Shown: positions 34,878-44,362 of the stretch, piece by piece
Numbering within the stretch: position 1 is the first letter of the stretch
How the letters are laid out: every line of letters begins with the position of its first letter
Origin: CALODL01 sp942492115
GTDB lineage: Bacteria > Planctomycetota > Phycisphaerae > UBA1845 > CAIVHJ01
DNA: 64,000 nucleotides
Assembly: GCA_942492115.1 (NCBI GenBank)
Contig: CALODL010000015.1
Location: 372,001 to 436,000 of the forward strand
Reading direction: 5' to 3'
Translations under genes and position numbers: made by a program
Notes under the pieces: generated by a model
Seen by the model: only the letters and a program-made list of their open reading frames with translations
The model's database searches: none
What the model was told of the DNA's origin: nothing

Positions 34878-37283
34878 ATGTCACGCTCCGTAGCCGTTGT
34901 AGGCTGGTTCGCGTTTCTGGCCCCGATCACCTGGGCCGCCGATGTCACCTTCGTCGACGTCACGGCTGTCCGTGGCCTGGGCCCCTTCATGAACGAGGAA
35001 GGCCATGGTTCCGGCGCCGCCGCGGCTGACTATGATGCAGATGGCGATGTCGATGTGTTCATACCTCAGGCCGCAGGACTGCCTGATCTGCTCTATCAGA
35101 ACGACGGCACCGGGCATTTCGTTGAGGTCGCCGGCTCCGTGGGGCTGGCGAGAATGACTTCGAGTCGAACCGCCCTGTGGTTCGACTACGACGGTGATCA
35201 TGTGCTGGATCTCGTGGTCTCGAATGACGACCAGGATGCGGCAACCTCTTTTCACCTCTATCGCCAGATTCCCGGGACAGGATTCGAAGATGTGACCACG
35301 GCAGCCGGACTGCACAAGGAACCGATCGTGGAAGTTCCACTGCACACCATGGGTGGCATGTGTGCCGGCGACATCAACAATGATGGATACCTGGATCTGT
35401 TCAGCGGCCAATGGCGCGGCCCCGGGCACCTGTTCTTGAACGATGGATCCGGTACGTTTATCGACATCAGTGAGTCGAGTGGAATTGCCGCCGTACATAC
35501 CTTCCAACATCAGGCCATCATGGCGGATTTCAACGCCGACGGCTGGTTGGACATCTATGTGGCCGTCGATTTCGAGCACAACCTGCTGTGGATCAACCAG
35601 CGGGACAACACCTTCATCGACGAAGCCGCCGGTGCAGGAATCGACAACAACATGAACGACATGGGCCTGGCACTCGGAGACTATGACAACGACGGTGATC
35701 TTGACATTTATGTCACCAATATTTTCGACGAACGGCTGAGCAAGCACAGCGTTCTGTTTCGCAACGATTCGGTGGGTCCTGACCTGTCGTTCATCGAGGT
35801 CTCTGCCAGCATGGGAGTTGATGACGGCCGATATGGCTGGGGGGCGACTTTCTTCGATGCGGACCGTGATGGCGACGTCGACCTCGCGGCGACCAATGGC
35901 TGGCGGAGCGGCGAGACCCAGGGCTGGCCAACGGACCCGTCGCGATTCTTCGTCAACGCCGCGGCCGGAATGGCCCCGTTCGTCGAAGAGGCACAGGCGG
36001 CTGGCCTCGACGACACCGAATGGGGCAGCGCTCTCATCGCTGCCGACTTCGACCGCGATGGAGACCAGGATGTCCTGCAAGTGTGTCTCGAGAGTATCAG
36101 CACGGCATCCAGTTTACGCCTGCTCGACAGCAGCCCCCTCGCACCTGGATCAGCACCCGGCTATCTTGTCGTTCAACCCAGATCATCAGGACCGAACCAT
36201 CTGGCCATCGGCGCCACCGTCACCGTTGAGGCCGCCGGCATGACCATGACACGGCTGATCTCGGCTGGGACGAGCTACATGGGCCAGGAACCGGCGGAAG
36301 CATTCTTCGGTCTGGCCCGCGCACTCAGTGCCGAGACCGTGACCATCACGTGGCCCAACGGAGATGTGACGGTCCTTGAAGATGTCCCGGGAAACCAGGT
36401 CATCAAGGTATTCGATACCTGTACCCTTGGCGCCTGCGCCGACAGCAATGCCGACGGAATCCGTGACGACAATTGCACCTGGTGGACCTGTGCCGGTGAC
36501 CTGTGTACCGCCACGGAAATCGTCTTCGGCGACATGAGTGGGCAATTCGGTTCGTGCGAACCGGATGGCGCTGCCGATGGCAACGATCGCTTTCAAGCGC
36601 TCAACTGCTTCGCCGCGCAAGGGCCAGATGGTGGGCCATACACATGCGAGGCGGCCCCCCCACTGGCTTACAACGTCGACGCCGGCGGTCAGTTTGGGAC
36701 GTGCGCACCAGACGGTGTCTGCGATGGCAACGACGCGTTCCATGCGCTCAACGCATTTGCCGGGGCCACGGATTGCAGTTGTCCCCTGGATGGGGGACCG
36801 ATGCCCGATCCCGTCGATCCGGTGGTCGTCGATCAGACCTCCATCGCACTGATCCCCTCCACCTCGATCATCCGGCCCAATGAAACCGTGCTCGTGGACA
36901 TATTCGTGAACGAGGCCCTCGACGATCTTCGCGGCTACCAACTCCATCTCAATGTCAGTGGGGGTTTGTCTGGCGGGCTCGAGACCATCGACATCAGCGT
37001 GCAACCTCGGGAGACGCGCGCATTTGTTTCCGATTGGCGGGCGTTCAATCTCACGACGCGACAAATTGTCGCGGGATTGGATGGCGACGGATCCGCAGTG
37101 CCGCTCAACGCCTACCTGGCGACGTTTACGCTGAAAGCATCATCCAACGCCAGTGGATCGTTCGCAGTCGAGCTATTGCATGACGACGGCGACCCGTCCC
37201 AGCGAACATTCCTGTTTCCGACAGCGCAACGCGGAATGATCAAAGTCATCGAGTCTGATGTCGTGCAGGTTACCGTCCGGTGA
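34878..37283 (+). CDS. Secreted VCBS/FG-GAP and UnbV-like protein, paralog of the 34547 gene
   Basis: 801 residues; the signal peptide ends around PITWA. FG-GAP/VCBS repeats (DYDADGDVDVF, DINNDGYLDLF, DYDNDGDLDIY, DADRDGDVDLA, DFDRDGDQDVL) are followed by an ASPIC/UnbV-like part (GPNHLAIGATVTVEA, LISAGTSYMGQEPAEAFFGL, ITWPNGDV). Then come a DGIRDDNCTWWTC segment, two GQFG repeats (GQFGSCEPDG..., GQFGTCAPDG...) and the same cohesin-like C-terminal domain (LDDLRGYQLHL, RQIVAGLDGDG, FAVELLHDDG). It lacks the dockerin loops of its paralog. The two genes diverge, so they may be co-regulated. Likely a cell-surface or secreted structural/adhesive protein. Confidence 0.82.
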   Translation: MSRSVAVVGWFAFLAPITWAADVTFVDVTAVRGLGPFMNEEGHGSGAAAADYDADGDVDVFIPQAAGLPDLLYQNDGTGHFVEVAGSVGLARMTSSRTALWFDYDGDHVLDLVVSNDDQDAATSFHLYRQIPGTGFEDVTTAAGLHKEPIVEVPLHTMGGMCAGDINNDGYLDLFSGQWRGPGHLFLNDGSGTFIDISESSGIAAVHTFQHQAIMADFNADGWLDIYVAVDFEHNLLWINQRDNTFIDEAAGAGIDNNMNDMGLALGDYDNDGDLDIYVTNIFDERLSKHSVLFRNDSVGPDLSFIEVSASMGVDDGRYGWGATFFDADRDGDVDLAATNGWRSGETQGWPTDPSRFFVNAAAGMAPFVEEAQAAGLDDTEWGSALIAADFDRDGDQDVLQVCLESISTASSLRLLDSSPLAPGSAPGYLVVQPRSSGPNHLAIGATVTVEAAGMTMTRLISAGTSYMGQEPAEAFFGLARALSAETVTITWPNGDVTVLEDVPGNQVIKVFDTCTLGACADSNADGIRDDNCTWWTCAGDLCTATEIVFGDMSGQFGSCEPDGAADGNDRFQALNCFAAQGPDGGPYTCEAAPPLAYNVDAGGQFGTCAPDGVCDGNDAFHALNAFAGATDCSCPLDGGPMPDPVDPVVVDQTSIALIPSTSIIRPNETVLVDIFVNEALDDLRGYQLHLNVSGGLSGGLETIDISVQPRETRAFVSDWRAFNLTTRQIVAGLDGDGSAVPLNAYLATFTLKASSNASGSFAVELLHDDGDPSQRTFLFPTAQRGMIKVIESDVVQVTVR

Positions 37284-37294
37284 GCTCCGTGAAC

Positions 37295-38161
37295 TCAGGT
37301 CGCAGGCCCAAAGCGACCGTCATCCGGTGTGATGGACAGACCATCCGACGCCCGCAGATGAATCAGGTATGACTTGCCAGGGCGCACCTTGATTGACGGG
37401 GCCTCTCCGTGAGCTGCGCGGATACCGAGCTTTTGCGCCTGGTGGGCATCGTTGGCGATGTTCCAAAACTCATCCCAGATGCGTTGTTCGAATCCTGACA
37501 TCGCGCCGTCGCCATAGGCCCGTGGCCGTGAACCGACAGGATCCAGGACGAAACCGTCGCGTGGCTCCTGATTCTCGCCAAACAGCCTGCGGAACAGAAC
37601 CAGCGATGTGGACCTGTGCAGATCATTGCGTTCAATGTACTTGTCTTCAAACTTGACGATCCAGGAATCAATGAAGACCACGTCGCCATCGATGGTGAAT
37701 TGCCTGGTAGCGTCGAGCGCGACGCCCTGATCATCCAACTCGACGAACTCGACGCGGGTGCGCAATTGCCCGGTCGCCGGCTCGACCGCTTGCTCGATTA
37801 CAGACATGCGCGCAACGCGATGATCGACACGCAGCAGCCGCAAAGCCGTGTCAAGCTGTTCGATACGCACGTCCTTGACGCGAACGGTCTCGCTGAGCTC
37901 GGTGATCTTGGCTTTTTGTTGGCGGGCTTGTTGTTGCAACTGCGCCTGAGCAGCCTTGGATTGGTCCAATTCAGATGTTACCTGCTCGAGCGCTGTCCGC
38001 GCCTCGTCGAGTTCGACTTGTGTCTGTCGCACGATCTGCCCCTGCTGGTATGAATCGTATCCAAACCAGGCGCCAACACTCACTCCACCCACGACGACCA
38101 CGCCGAGGAGTGTGCGCACCGTACTGTTGACCACCGCCAGGCTTTCAATGATTTTTGCCAT
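37295..38161 (-). CDS. Membrane-anchored coiled-coil protein of unknown function
   Basis: 288 residues. One N-terminal membrane anchor (~residues 14-36, RTLLGVVVVGGVSVGAWFGY) is followed by a long coiled coil rich in Gln/Glu/Lys (~40-110). A beta-rich C-terminal domain follows (RVEFVELDDQGVALDATRQFTIDGDVVFIDSWIVKFEDKYIE ... LHRSTSLVLFRRLFGE). I recall similar uncharacterised proteins in planctomycetes but no name. The last segment VRPGKSYLIHLRASDGL is strand-like. It converges with the VCBS gene (gap 11 bp). Confidence 0.65.
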   Translation of the reverse strand: MAKIIESLAVVNSTVRTLLGVVVVGGVSVGAWFGYDSYQQGQIVRQTQVELDEARTALEQVTSELDQSKAAQAQLQQQARQQKAKITELSETVRVKDVRIEQLDTALRLLRVDHRVARMSVIEQAVEPATGQLRTRVEFVELDDQGVALDATRQFTIDGDVVFIDSWIVKFEDKYIERNDLHRSTSLVLFRRLFGENQEPRDGFVLDPVGSRPRAYGDGAMSGFEQRIWDEFWNIANDAHQAQKLGIRAAHGEAPSIKVRPGKSYLIHLRASDGLSITPDDGRFGPAT

Positions 38162-38394
38162 CGATCACTCTCGTCTGTGTGTATCGAACGGTTGCCGTGC
38201 TTCCCTGCACCCGGAGCTGCGAATAACCGCTGCTCACGAGGGCACGCGCCCGTCGTGCAGCTGATGCGCACATCTGATTATTCTAGCGATTCAGCTGCCC
38301 AACGTCGTCTGGCATTGCACACGACCCGCAAACGTTGCCTGCCCCAACATGCAGTTCTCGCGGAATACGGCCTTTTGAGATAGGCTCTTAGAGC

Positions 38395-38925
38395 ATGAAG
38401 CCCAACAGGAAGCCACAGGTTGCAATCATCGGATCCAGTGAGGCGACCCGGACCATGCTGGAACTCGCGGAAGGAGCCGGCGCGGTCGTCGCACGAGTTG
38501 GCGCGGCGTTGGTCACGGGCGGGCGCTGCGGAATCATGGAGACCGCCTCGAAGGGCTGTGCCGCCGCGGGTGGCGTGGTCATCGGCGTGACACCCCACAC
38601 CGGTATGGACGAAATCAACCCCTATGCCCATTATCACATTCCCACGGGGATGGGCTGGGCGCGCAATGCCATCACGGGCATTGCCGGCGATGTCGTTGTC
38701 GCCATCGGTGGTTCCTCCGGAACCCTGAGCGAGATCGCCTTCGCCTGGATGTACGACCGGCCCATCATCGCACTCTCGGCATCGGGTGGCTGGGCCCAAC
38801 GGGTCGCCGGGCAGACGCTTGACGCTCGGCGGACTGATCACATCATCGACTGTTCTAACATGGACGACTTCGAGACCATTCTCCGAGAGCAATTGAGTCG
38901 CGCGGGATTTGGGCGACCATCGTAA
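38395..38925 (+). CDS. TIGR00725/SLOG-family nucleotide-binding protein
   Basis: 176 residues with a Rossmann-like SLOG fold: VAIIGSSEATRTML, LVTGGRCGIMETASKGCAAAGG, VVIGVTPHTGM, MGWARNAITGIAGDVVVAIGGSSGTLSEIAFAWMYDRPIIAL. The GGSSGTLSE loop replaces the PGGxGTxxE motif of LOG phosphoribohydrolases, matching the TIGR00725 branch. The family is linked to nucleotide or cytokinin-like ligand binding, with no settled substrate. It stands alone between two minus-strand genes. Confidence 0.85.
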   Translation: MKPNRKPQVAIIGSSEATRTMLELAEGAGAVVARVGAALVTGGRCGIMETASKGCAAAGGVVIGVTPHTGMDEINPYAHYHIPTGMGWARNAITGIAGDVVVAIGGSSGTLSEIAFAWMYDRPIIALSASGGWAQRVAGQTLDARRTDHIIDCSNMDDFETILREQLSRAGFGRPS

Positions 38926-38972
38926 GCGGCGGCGTGCGCTGTGACGCCTCGTGTCTGAACGAATCCGGGTAA

Positions 38973-39380
38973 TCACGTGTTGGTCGGCTGGCCCGCGCGC
39001 AGTGTGGTCCGAATGCGATCATAGATGACCTGGCTCAGTTCCTCGTCGCCGAAAAAGTTGAGTCGAATCGAAATGTCCGATTGACCTGTCGTGCGCGCCT
39101 GATTGACGGTCACGGTCACTTTCTTGTCAGTCGCTGTCCTGGCCACGACGCGACCGTCGATCTCGGAGGCATCCTCCGAAAGGACATGCATGTTCATATC
39201 GCGCAGCACCACCACCGTGGCCGCGACCACCTCCCGTGGCGACCCAGGCAGAGTCGAATCAAGATCCCCCTTGACATACATGACCGTTGCACCGGTTCCG
39301 GCTGCGGCAAACAACGCGAGACAGCCAGGCAGCGTCAAGCAGGACAGCATGAACAGAGTCCACAACAAGCGTGTTTTCAT
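38973..39380 (-). CDS. DUF3568-family lipoprotein
   Basis: 135 residues from ATG 39380 (AAGGGGAC about 10 bases upstream). The lipobox is LPGC in SCLTLPGCLALFAAAGTGA, followed by VMYVKGDLDSTLPGSPREVV and ATVVVLRDMNMHVLSEDASEIDGRV, which fit DUF3568. It has an alternating beta pattern with two short helices. Function unknown. It is separate from, but adjacent to, the chemosensory operon end at 39451. Confidence 0.75.
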   Translation of the reverse strand: MKTRLLWTLFMLSCLTLPGCLALFAAAGTGATVMYVKGDLDSTLPGSPREVVAATVVVLRDMNMHVLSEDASEIDGRVVARTATDKKVTVTVNQARTTGQSDISIRLNFFGDEELSQVIYDRIRTTLRAGQPTNT

Positions 39381-39450
39381 AGCACGGGTCCCCTTCACTC
39401 GATGATCGAAGGGTACGATTCGAGCACATACCGGGACGTCCGATATTCGC

Positions 39451-40626
39451 TCACAGGTCGACCTGGATGATCGAAAAATCGTCGACGAACAAATCACTGC
39501 CCTGTAGAACGCGCCCGTGCTCGAGCAGCCGATCCATCCGCGATGTGCCAGGATCGACGGGTGGGCCCATGACCTCGAGGAACTCTCCATAGGTCCAAAT
39601 CTCGCCATCTGACTTGGTGATTTCGTAAACCCCATCACTGTAAATGTACAGCTCGGCTCCTGGCTCGATGATACAGGATTCACTGGGGAATTCGGAGTCG
39701 AGTTCAACGCCGACCATCATGGATTGTGATTTCAACTCGAGAATGGTGCCACCGCCTGTTGGGATGACCAGCGCCGGTGGATGCCCCGCTCCACCCCACC
39801 TGAGCTCACGCGTCTTCGTATTGAGCACGCCGTACCACATCGTGAAGAACATCGAATTGTGTTGTTCCATCTGGAAGGCCGCGTTCAATCCTTCGAGGAC
39901 TCGGGTCGGGTCTTTGAAATCTGTATCGGGCAACGTTCGTGAACGCAGCACGTTGATCGCAGACACCGACAGCAGCGCGGAACCGACTCCGTGGCCACAG
40001 GCGTCGACCAGGCACATCATGAAGTGATCATCATCCAGCCAGTGATAATCAAATGCGTCACCGCCCAACGAGGCCGACGGGATGAACCGCCAGTCGGTCT
40101 TCATGGGCGCGGTCATGGGCGGTGGCAGCAGTGAGCGAACATAGTGCGCGGCCTTGTTCAATTCCTTCCGCATGGCCTGTTCATTGGCGGCCAGGGCCTC
40201 ATGGGCCGCGTTGCGTTCGAGTAGTGCGATGTAGCCGCGCGAGTGATATCGTATTCGCGCGACCATCTCGAGAGGTTCAGGAAATTTGACGAGGTAGTCG
40301 TTTGCTCCGTTGGCAAACGCCCTGGCCTTGGTATCAGCCTCTTCCTTCGTGCTCAGGACGATCAACGGTGTATCACGGGTTGCGTCCTGCTGACGATACT
40401 CGGAAACGAGATCAAGACCATCGACGCCCGGCATCACCAGATCCTGGAGGATGACGGTGGGCTGAAGTTCGGCAGCCGTCGCCAAAGCCTGCGTCGGATC
40501 CTGGCAATAATGAAATTCAATATCCGTACACGACGCCAATACCCGTCGAACGGCCTCGCCCATCATCGCCTGGTCGTCGACCAGCAGCACTGTGATTCTG
40601 GGCTGACTGGCTTCCTGTTCGGCCAT
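39451..40626 (-). CDS. Output response regulator with SpoIIE/PP2C phosphatase domain (Wsp-like operon)
   Basis: 391 residues. The receiver domain (~12-130) has phospho-acceptor Asp62 in LQDLVMPGVDG and a Lys in NDYLVKFPEP. A coiled linker (~140-165) joins a SpoIIE-type PP2C domain: GGDAFDYHW, LVDACGHGVGSA, WGGAGHPP, YIYSDGVYE and DDFSIIQ, with metal-binding Asp residues present. It is the last gene of the seven-gene chemosensory operon (23 bp after cheB). It occupies the position held by the GGDEF regulator WspR in the Pseudomonas wsp operon. Phosphorylation by CheA would be expected to switch a phosphatase acting on a partner-switching module, whose other members are not in this window. Confidence 0.9.
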   Translation of the reverse strand: MAEQEASQPRITVLLVDDQAMMGEAVRRVLASCTDIEFHYCQDPTQALATAAELQPTVILQDLVMPGVDGLDLVSEYRQQDATRDTPLIVLSTKEEADTKARAFANGANDYLVKFPEPLEMVARIRYHSRGYIALLERNAAHEALAANEQAMRKELNKAAHYVRSLLPPPMTAPMKTDWRFIPSASLGGDAFDYHWLDDDHFMMCLVDACGHGVGSALLSVSAINVLRSRTLPDTDFKDPTRVLEGLNAAFQMEQHNSMFFTMWYGVLNTKTRELRWGGAGHPPALVIPTGGGTILELKSQSMMVGVELDSEFPSESCIIEPGAELYIYSDGVYEITKSDGEIWTYGEFLEVMGPPVDPGTSRMDRLLEHGRVLQGSDLFVDDFSIIQVDL

Positions 40627-40649
40627 TGTTGTTCCTCGATTCTAAGTGA

Positions 40650-41678
40650 TTAGCAGGTCCTGGATCTCAGCGCACGACTGACCGCGGCGCCGATGTCATC
40701 TACTGGTAATACCTCGGCAGCGGCATTGATGCGCACGGCGGAGCCTGGCATGCCCCACACCACCGAGCTCTGTTCGTCCTGGGCGATGGTGTGCCAGCCG
40801 CTCTCGCGCAAAGCGAGCAACCCCCGGGCACCGTCTTGCCCCATGCCCGTCAACAACACCCCCACACCGCACGAGACAGGCAACATGCATAGCGAGTCGA
40901 AAAACACATCGACCGAAGGTTTGTGAATGTGATCAATCGGTTCTGCGACATAGCGGTAGCGTGCCCCTTTGTCGAGAATCAAGTGTTCGTCCGTCCCGGC
41001 CAGACCCACAACACCGGTGCGATGCACTGTACCCGGCTGCAGGAGTTCGACAGGTAGCTGGGTCTCGGAAGCAAGCCACGTCGCCAGACCTGGCGCAAAC
41101 TCGCTATCGACATGCTGGATGATGGTCACACCGCAGGGCAGCGGTTTGGGCAGCTCCTTCAAGACCCGCACGAGTGCCTGTGGACCACCAGTCGACGAGC
41201 CGATCGCCACGAGTGGAGGAACGGCATCAAACGCCGATCGCGGCGCAGAGACTGGATGAACCGGAGCCGTGGACCGTGGTACCGGCCCGCTGAGTCGCTG
41301 AACCATGCGGATCTTGCGAACCAGCTCTTCGGCACCACACAACGAACCCCCGGTACCCAATACCGGTGTATTCACCGCGTCGAGCGCACCGTGGCCCAGG
41401 GCTTCGAATACGCGATCTGCGTTGCCCTCGACCGTCGCCGTGACGACGACGATTGGACACGGACAGTTCTTCATGATGCGCCGCGTGGCCTCGACGCCGT
41501 CCATGACCGGCATGAGCATGTCCATGAGGATCATGTCGGGTGTGTCGACACCACAGCGCTGCACGGCCTGAGCACCATCCTCGGCCGTCCACGCCACAGT
41601 CGCATCGGGTAACGAGGCGACGATTCGTTCCAACGCAACAAGCGCTAATCTGAGGTCATTGACCAGAGCGATCCGCAT
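40650..41678 (-). CDS. cheB: CheB methylesterase (WspF-like)
   Basis: 342 residues. The receiver domain at the N-terminus has Asp53 (LMDMLMPVMDG); the first acidic pocket is VND, not DD, as also seen in some Wsp-type CheB. The C-terminal methylesterase domain has the catalytic serine in AIGSSTGGP (Ser162), His in TIIQHVD and Asp in LTGMGQDGARGL. It removes methyl groups from the MCP encoded upstream, setting adaptation. The gene starts 2 bp after the cheA stop, so it is translationally coupled to it. Confidence 0.93.
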   Translation of the reverse strand: MRIALVNDLRLALVALERIVASLPDATVAWTAEDGAQAVQRCGVDTPDMILMDMLMPVMDGVEATRRIMKNCPCPIVVVTATVEGNADRVFEALGHGALDAVNTPVLGTGGSLCGAEELVRKIRMVQRLSGPVPRSTAPVHPVSAPRSAFDAVPPLVAIGSSTGGPQALVRVLKELPKPLPCGVTIIQHVDSEFAPGLATWLASETQLPVELLQPGTVHRTGVVGLAGTDEHLILDKGARYRYVAEPIDHIHKPSVDVFFDSLCMLPVSCGVGVLLTGMGQDGARGLLALRESGWHTIAQDEQSSVVWGMPGSAVRINAAAEVLPVDDIGAAVSRALRSRTC

Positions 41679-41680
41679 AA

Positions 41681-44362
41681 TCAGTTCTCTCGCAGTAGCG
41701 TCGCGACCGTTTCGATCAGCGAGTCGTCCTGGAAACTGGCTTTTGTCAGGTAGGCATCCGCTCCAGCATCCATGCCCGCAAGCCGATCCTCCTCGCGATC
41801 CTTGTAGGACACGATGATAATCGGCAACTCCTGAAAACGCATGTCCGCTCGAACCTGGCGAATGAGCTCGATGCCTGTCATGCGCGGCATGTCCACGTCG
41901 GAGATCATCAAGTCATAGTGGCCTGAGCGCAAGGTATTCCAGCCATCCTGACCATCGACGGCCACTTCGACGTCGTAGCCGTGCTTCTTGAGCAATTGCC
42001 GTTCGACCTCCCGAACCGTGATCGAGTCATCGACTACGAGGATACGCTGCCGATCCTGAGGAACTTCCGGCCGACCGATCGCGGTGACGCCCCGCATCCG
42101 GCCTTCGTGCAGAAGCAGTTGCATTGAGGTCAACATGTCGTCAACATCGATGATGAGAATCGGGGTCCCGTCTTCAAGTAATGCCGCCGAGGAGATGTGC
42201 GGAACCTTGCCCAGTCGTTCATCGAGTGGGCGCACCACAAGATCCTGCTCCCCGACGAGTCCGTCGACTGTCAGCCCGCACAACTGGCCCACCTGACCAA
42301 TGACAACAATGTTAATCCAGTCCCCCGTTGGCCCGGCGTCATTCAGCCCCAGGATGGCCGCGGCGCTGACCAGCCCGACCGATTCGCCATCCAACTGGAA
42401 CTGTTGGCGCCCTTCGACCGGGGACACCTCCTCCGTCGCAACCCGCACGACACGAACGAGGCGCGACAAAGGAAAGGCAAACAACTCCCCGGCGACGCTC
42501 GCCAGGGCAGCCCGGATGACGGACAGTGTGACGGGCAGGCGAAACGTAAACGTCGTCGACAGACCCGGCTCGGACGACAGCTGAATCGTCCCCGAAACCT
42601 CCTGGACCATTGACTTGACGACATCCAGACCCACGCCGCGGCCCGACACTTCGGTGACTTCGGAACGTGTTGAAAAACCAGGTAGAAACAAAAAATCCAT
42701 GAGCTCGGGCGTGCTCAGTTTAGCAGCCATCGACTCGTCGATGAGTTGACGATCGACAATGCGCCGACGGACGCTTTCCGGGTCAATGCCTCGACCATCA
42801 TCGCGGACCTCGACCGTCAACATTCCAGCATGGTGTCGCGCTGAGAGAACCATGTGCCCCTCGGCGGGCTTACCCGCAGCCAGGCGCACGTCGGGCATCT
42901 CAATTCCGTGATCGACCGCGTTGCGGACCATGTGATTGAGGGGTGCTTCGAGCTTGCGCATGATGTCACGGTCGACGCGGACTGCTTCGCCGCGCACCTC
43001 GAAACGAATCTTCTTCCCCAGGCTGCGTGCTAAATCGCGGACCAGCCGCGGAAAGGCGGTCACGCCTTCACTGAACGGACGCATACGACTGCTGAGCACC
43101 TCATTGTACAACGATGTCGAAAGCTTCTCGGCGCGCCAGGCTGCTTGTTCCAGGTCGACGGCATGGTGCCCAACAGCCTGTTCGACCTCGCGATTCAAAC
43201 CCCGCAAATCTTCGACATCCACTGACCGCCCATTGCGCCCGCCCAACATCACGCCTAGACGACGCTGCAATTCCCGCAGATGGCTCAACCCCTGAGACAA
43301 GGTATCGAACCTCCGCGACGCGATCATGGTCTCAGAAGCCAGTTGCATCATGCGATCGAGATTGTGTGCACTGACGCGCACAACAGCTTCCTCGCGTTGC
43401 CCCGGCTCGGATGTGGTCGGCGCCGCCTCGGGTTCCTGTGCCGCAGGCGGCGGCGCGGATGCGGGTGGCGCGGGACGGGCCACGCGTTGCTGCGGTGCCG
43501 GCCCCATCAAAGCCGTCGCCAATTCTGTGATCGCCGCACCGTGCTGTGCGGACCATTGTTCCACGCGATCCTCGGTCAACGTGCCGATGCGTTCCAGGAG
43601 GTCCACGCCGGCGAGCAATTGATCGACCCGCCCCGCGGTAAGCGTCTCGCTACCCTTTTGAACACCTAGAAAGCGGTCTTCCATGGCATGGGCAAGCTGT
43701 ACGGCGATGTCGAAACCGATGATCCGCGCTGCCCCTTTGATCGAATGGGCCGCGCGCATGAGGTTGTCGATGTTGGAGACATCGGCGGGATCGCGTTCCA
43801 TTGCCAGCAAGCCGTCGCTCAGCGCAGCGCAATGGGTCTCGGCTTCTTCTTTGAACAACTCGAACAACGACATGTCCGCCGGAACCCCAGCTGGAGCCTT
43901 CGATGGCGGCAGCGGCGTGGTGGTAGCGGGCGCCTCAGCTGTTGCTGAGGCGGGGTCGCCAGGCGGCTCCGTTCGAAGCGCCGCGGACAGCGTCTCAATC
44001 GCCGCAGCATGCTGAGACGACCACGCCTCGATGCCATTCTCGGTCAACTCCGCAAGGCGTGCCAGAATATCGACCCCTTGAAGGAGCTGGTCGACGCGAC
44101 CAGACGACAGTTGCTCCTGGCCCTTTTGAACCGTAACAAAGCAGTCCTCCATCGCGTGAGCCAGTGTGACCGCCGTATCGAATCCAATGATCCGAGCTGC
44201 CCCCTTGATCGAGTGAGCTGCGCGCATCAATGGCTCGATACTCGACACGTCCGATGGATCGCGTTCGAGCGCCAACAAACCATCGTTCAGAGCAGCACAG
44301 TGGGCCTCAGCCTCCTGCTTGAAGAGCTCGAACAACGAAAAATCACCCAGGGAATCGCTCAT
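41681..44362 (-). CDS. cheA: CheA histidine kinase with two Hpt domains and C-terminal receiver (WspE-like)
   Basis: 893 residues. Two closely similar Hpt domains (phospho-acceptors His50 and His206 in MRAAHSIKGAARIIG) are followed by a P3 dimerisation segment and a HATPase with VRNAVDHGIE, DDGRGID and GRGVGLDVVKS. Then come a CheW-like P5 domain and a receiver (ILVVDDSITVREVE; Asp in LMISDVDMP). The CheA-REC layout is that of WspE; the duplicated Hpt is unusual. It starts in an ATGA overlap with the second cheW gene. It should phosphorylate the output regulator at 39451 and CheB. Confidence 0.93.
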   Translation of the reverse strand: MSDSLGDFSLFELFKQEAEAHCAALNDGLLALERDPSDVSSIEPLMRAAHSIKGAARIIGFDTAVTLAHAMEDCFVTVQKGQEQLSSGRVDQLLQGVDILARLAELTENGIEAWSSQHAAAIETLSAALRTEPPGDPASATAEAPATTTPLPPSKAPAGVPADMSLFELFKEEAETHCAALSDGLLAMERDPADVSNIDNLMRAAHSIKGAARIIGFDIAVQLAHAMEDRFLGVQKGSETLTAGRVDQLLAGVDLLERIGTLTEDRVEQWSAQHGAAITELATALMGPAPQQRVARPAPPASAPPPAAQEPEAAPTTSEPGQREEAVVRVSAHNLDRMMQLASETMIASRRFDTLSQGLSHLRELQRRLGVMLGGRNGRSVDVEDLRGLNREVEQAVGHHAVDLEQAAWRAEKLSTSLYNEVLSSRMRPFSEGVTAFPRLVRDLARSLGKKIRFEVRGEAVRVDRDIMRKLEAPLNHMVRNAVDHGIEMPDVRLAAGKPAEGHMVLSARHHAGMLTVEVRDDGRGIDPESVRRRIVDRQLIDESMAAKLSTPELMDFLFLPGFSTRSEVTEVSGRGVGLDVVKSMVQEVSGTIQLSSEPGLSTTFTFRLPVTLSVIRAALASVAGELFAFPLSRLVRVVRVATEEVSPVEGRQQFQLDGESVGLVSAAAILGLNDAGPTGDWINIVVIGQVGQLCGLTVDGLVGEQDLVVRPLDERLGKVPHISSAALLEDGTPILIIDVDDMLTSMQLLLHEGRMRGVTAIGRPEVPQDRQRILVVDDSITVREVERQLLKKHGYDVEVAVDGQDGWNTLRSGHYDLMISDVDMPRMTGIELIRQVRADMRFQELPIIIVSYKDREEDRLAGMDAGADAYLTKASFQDDSLIETVATLLREN

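Noticed and set aside
34881..36080. Minus-strand open frame of 399 codons opposite the second VCBS gene
   Set aside because: It is the shadow of GAC/GAT-rich calcium-loop codons on the plus strand, which has a convincing signal peptide and repeats.
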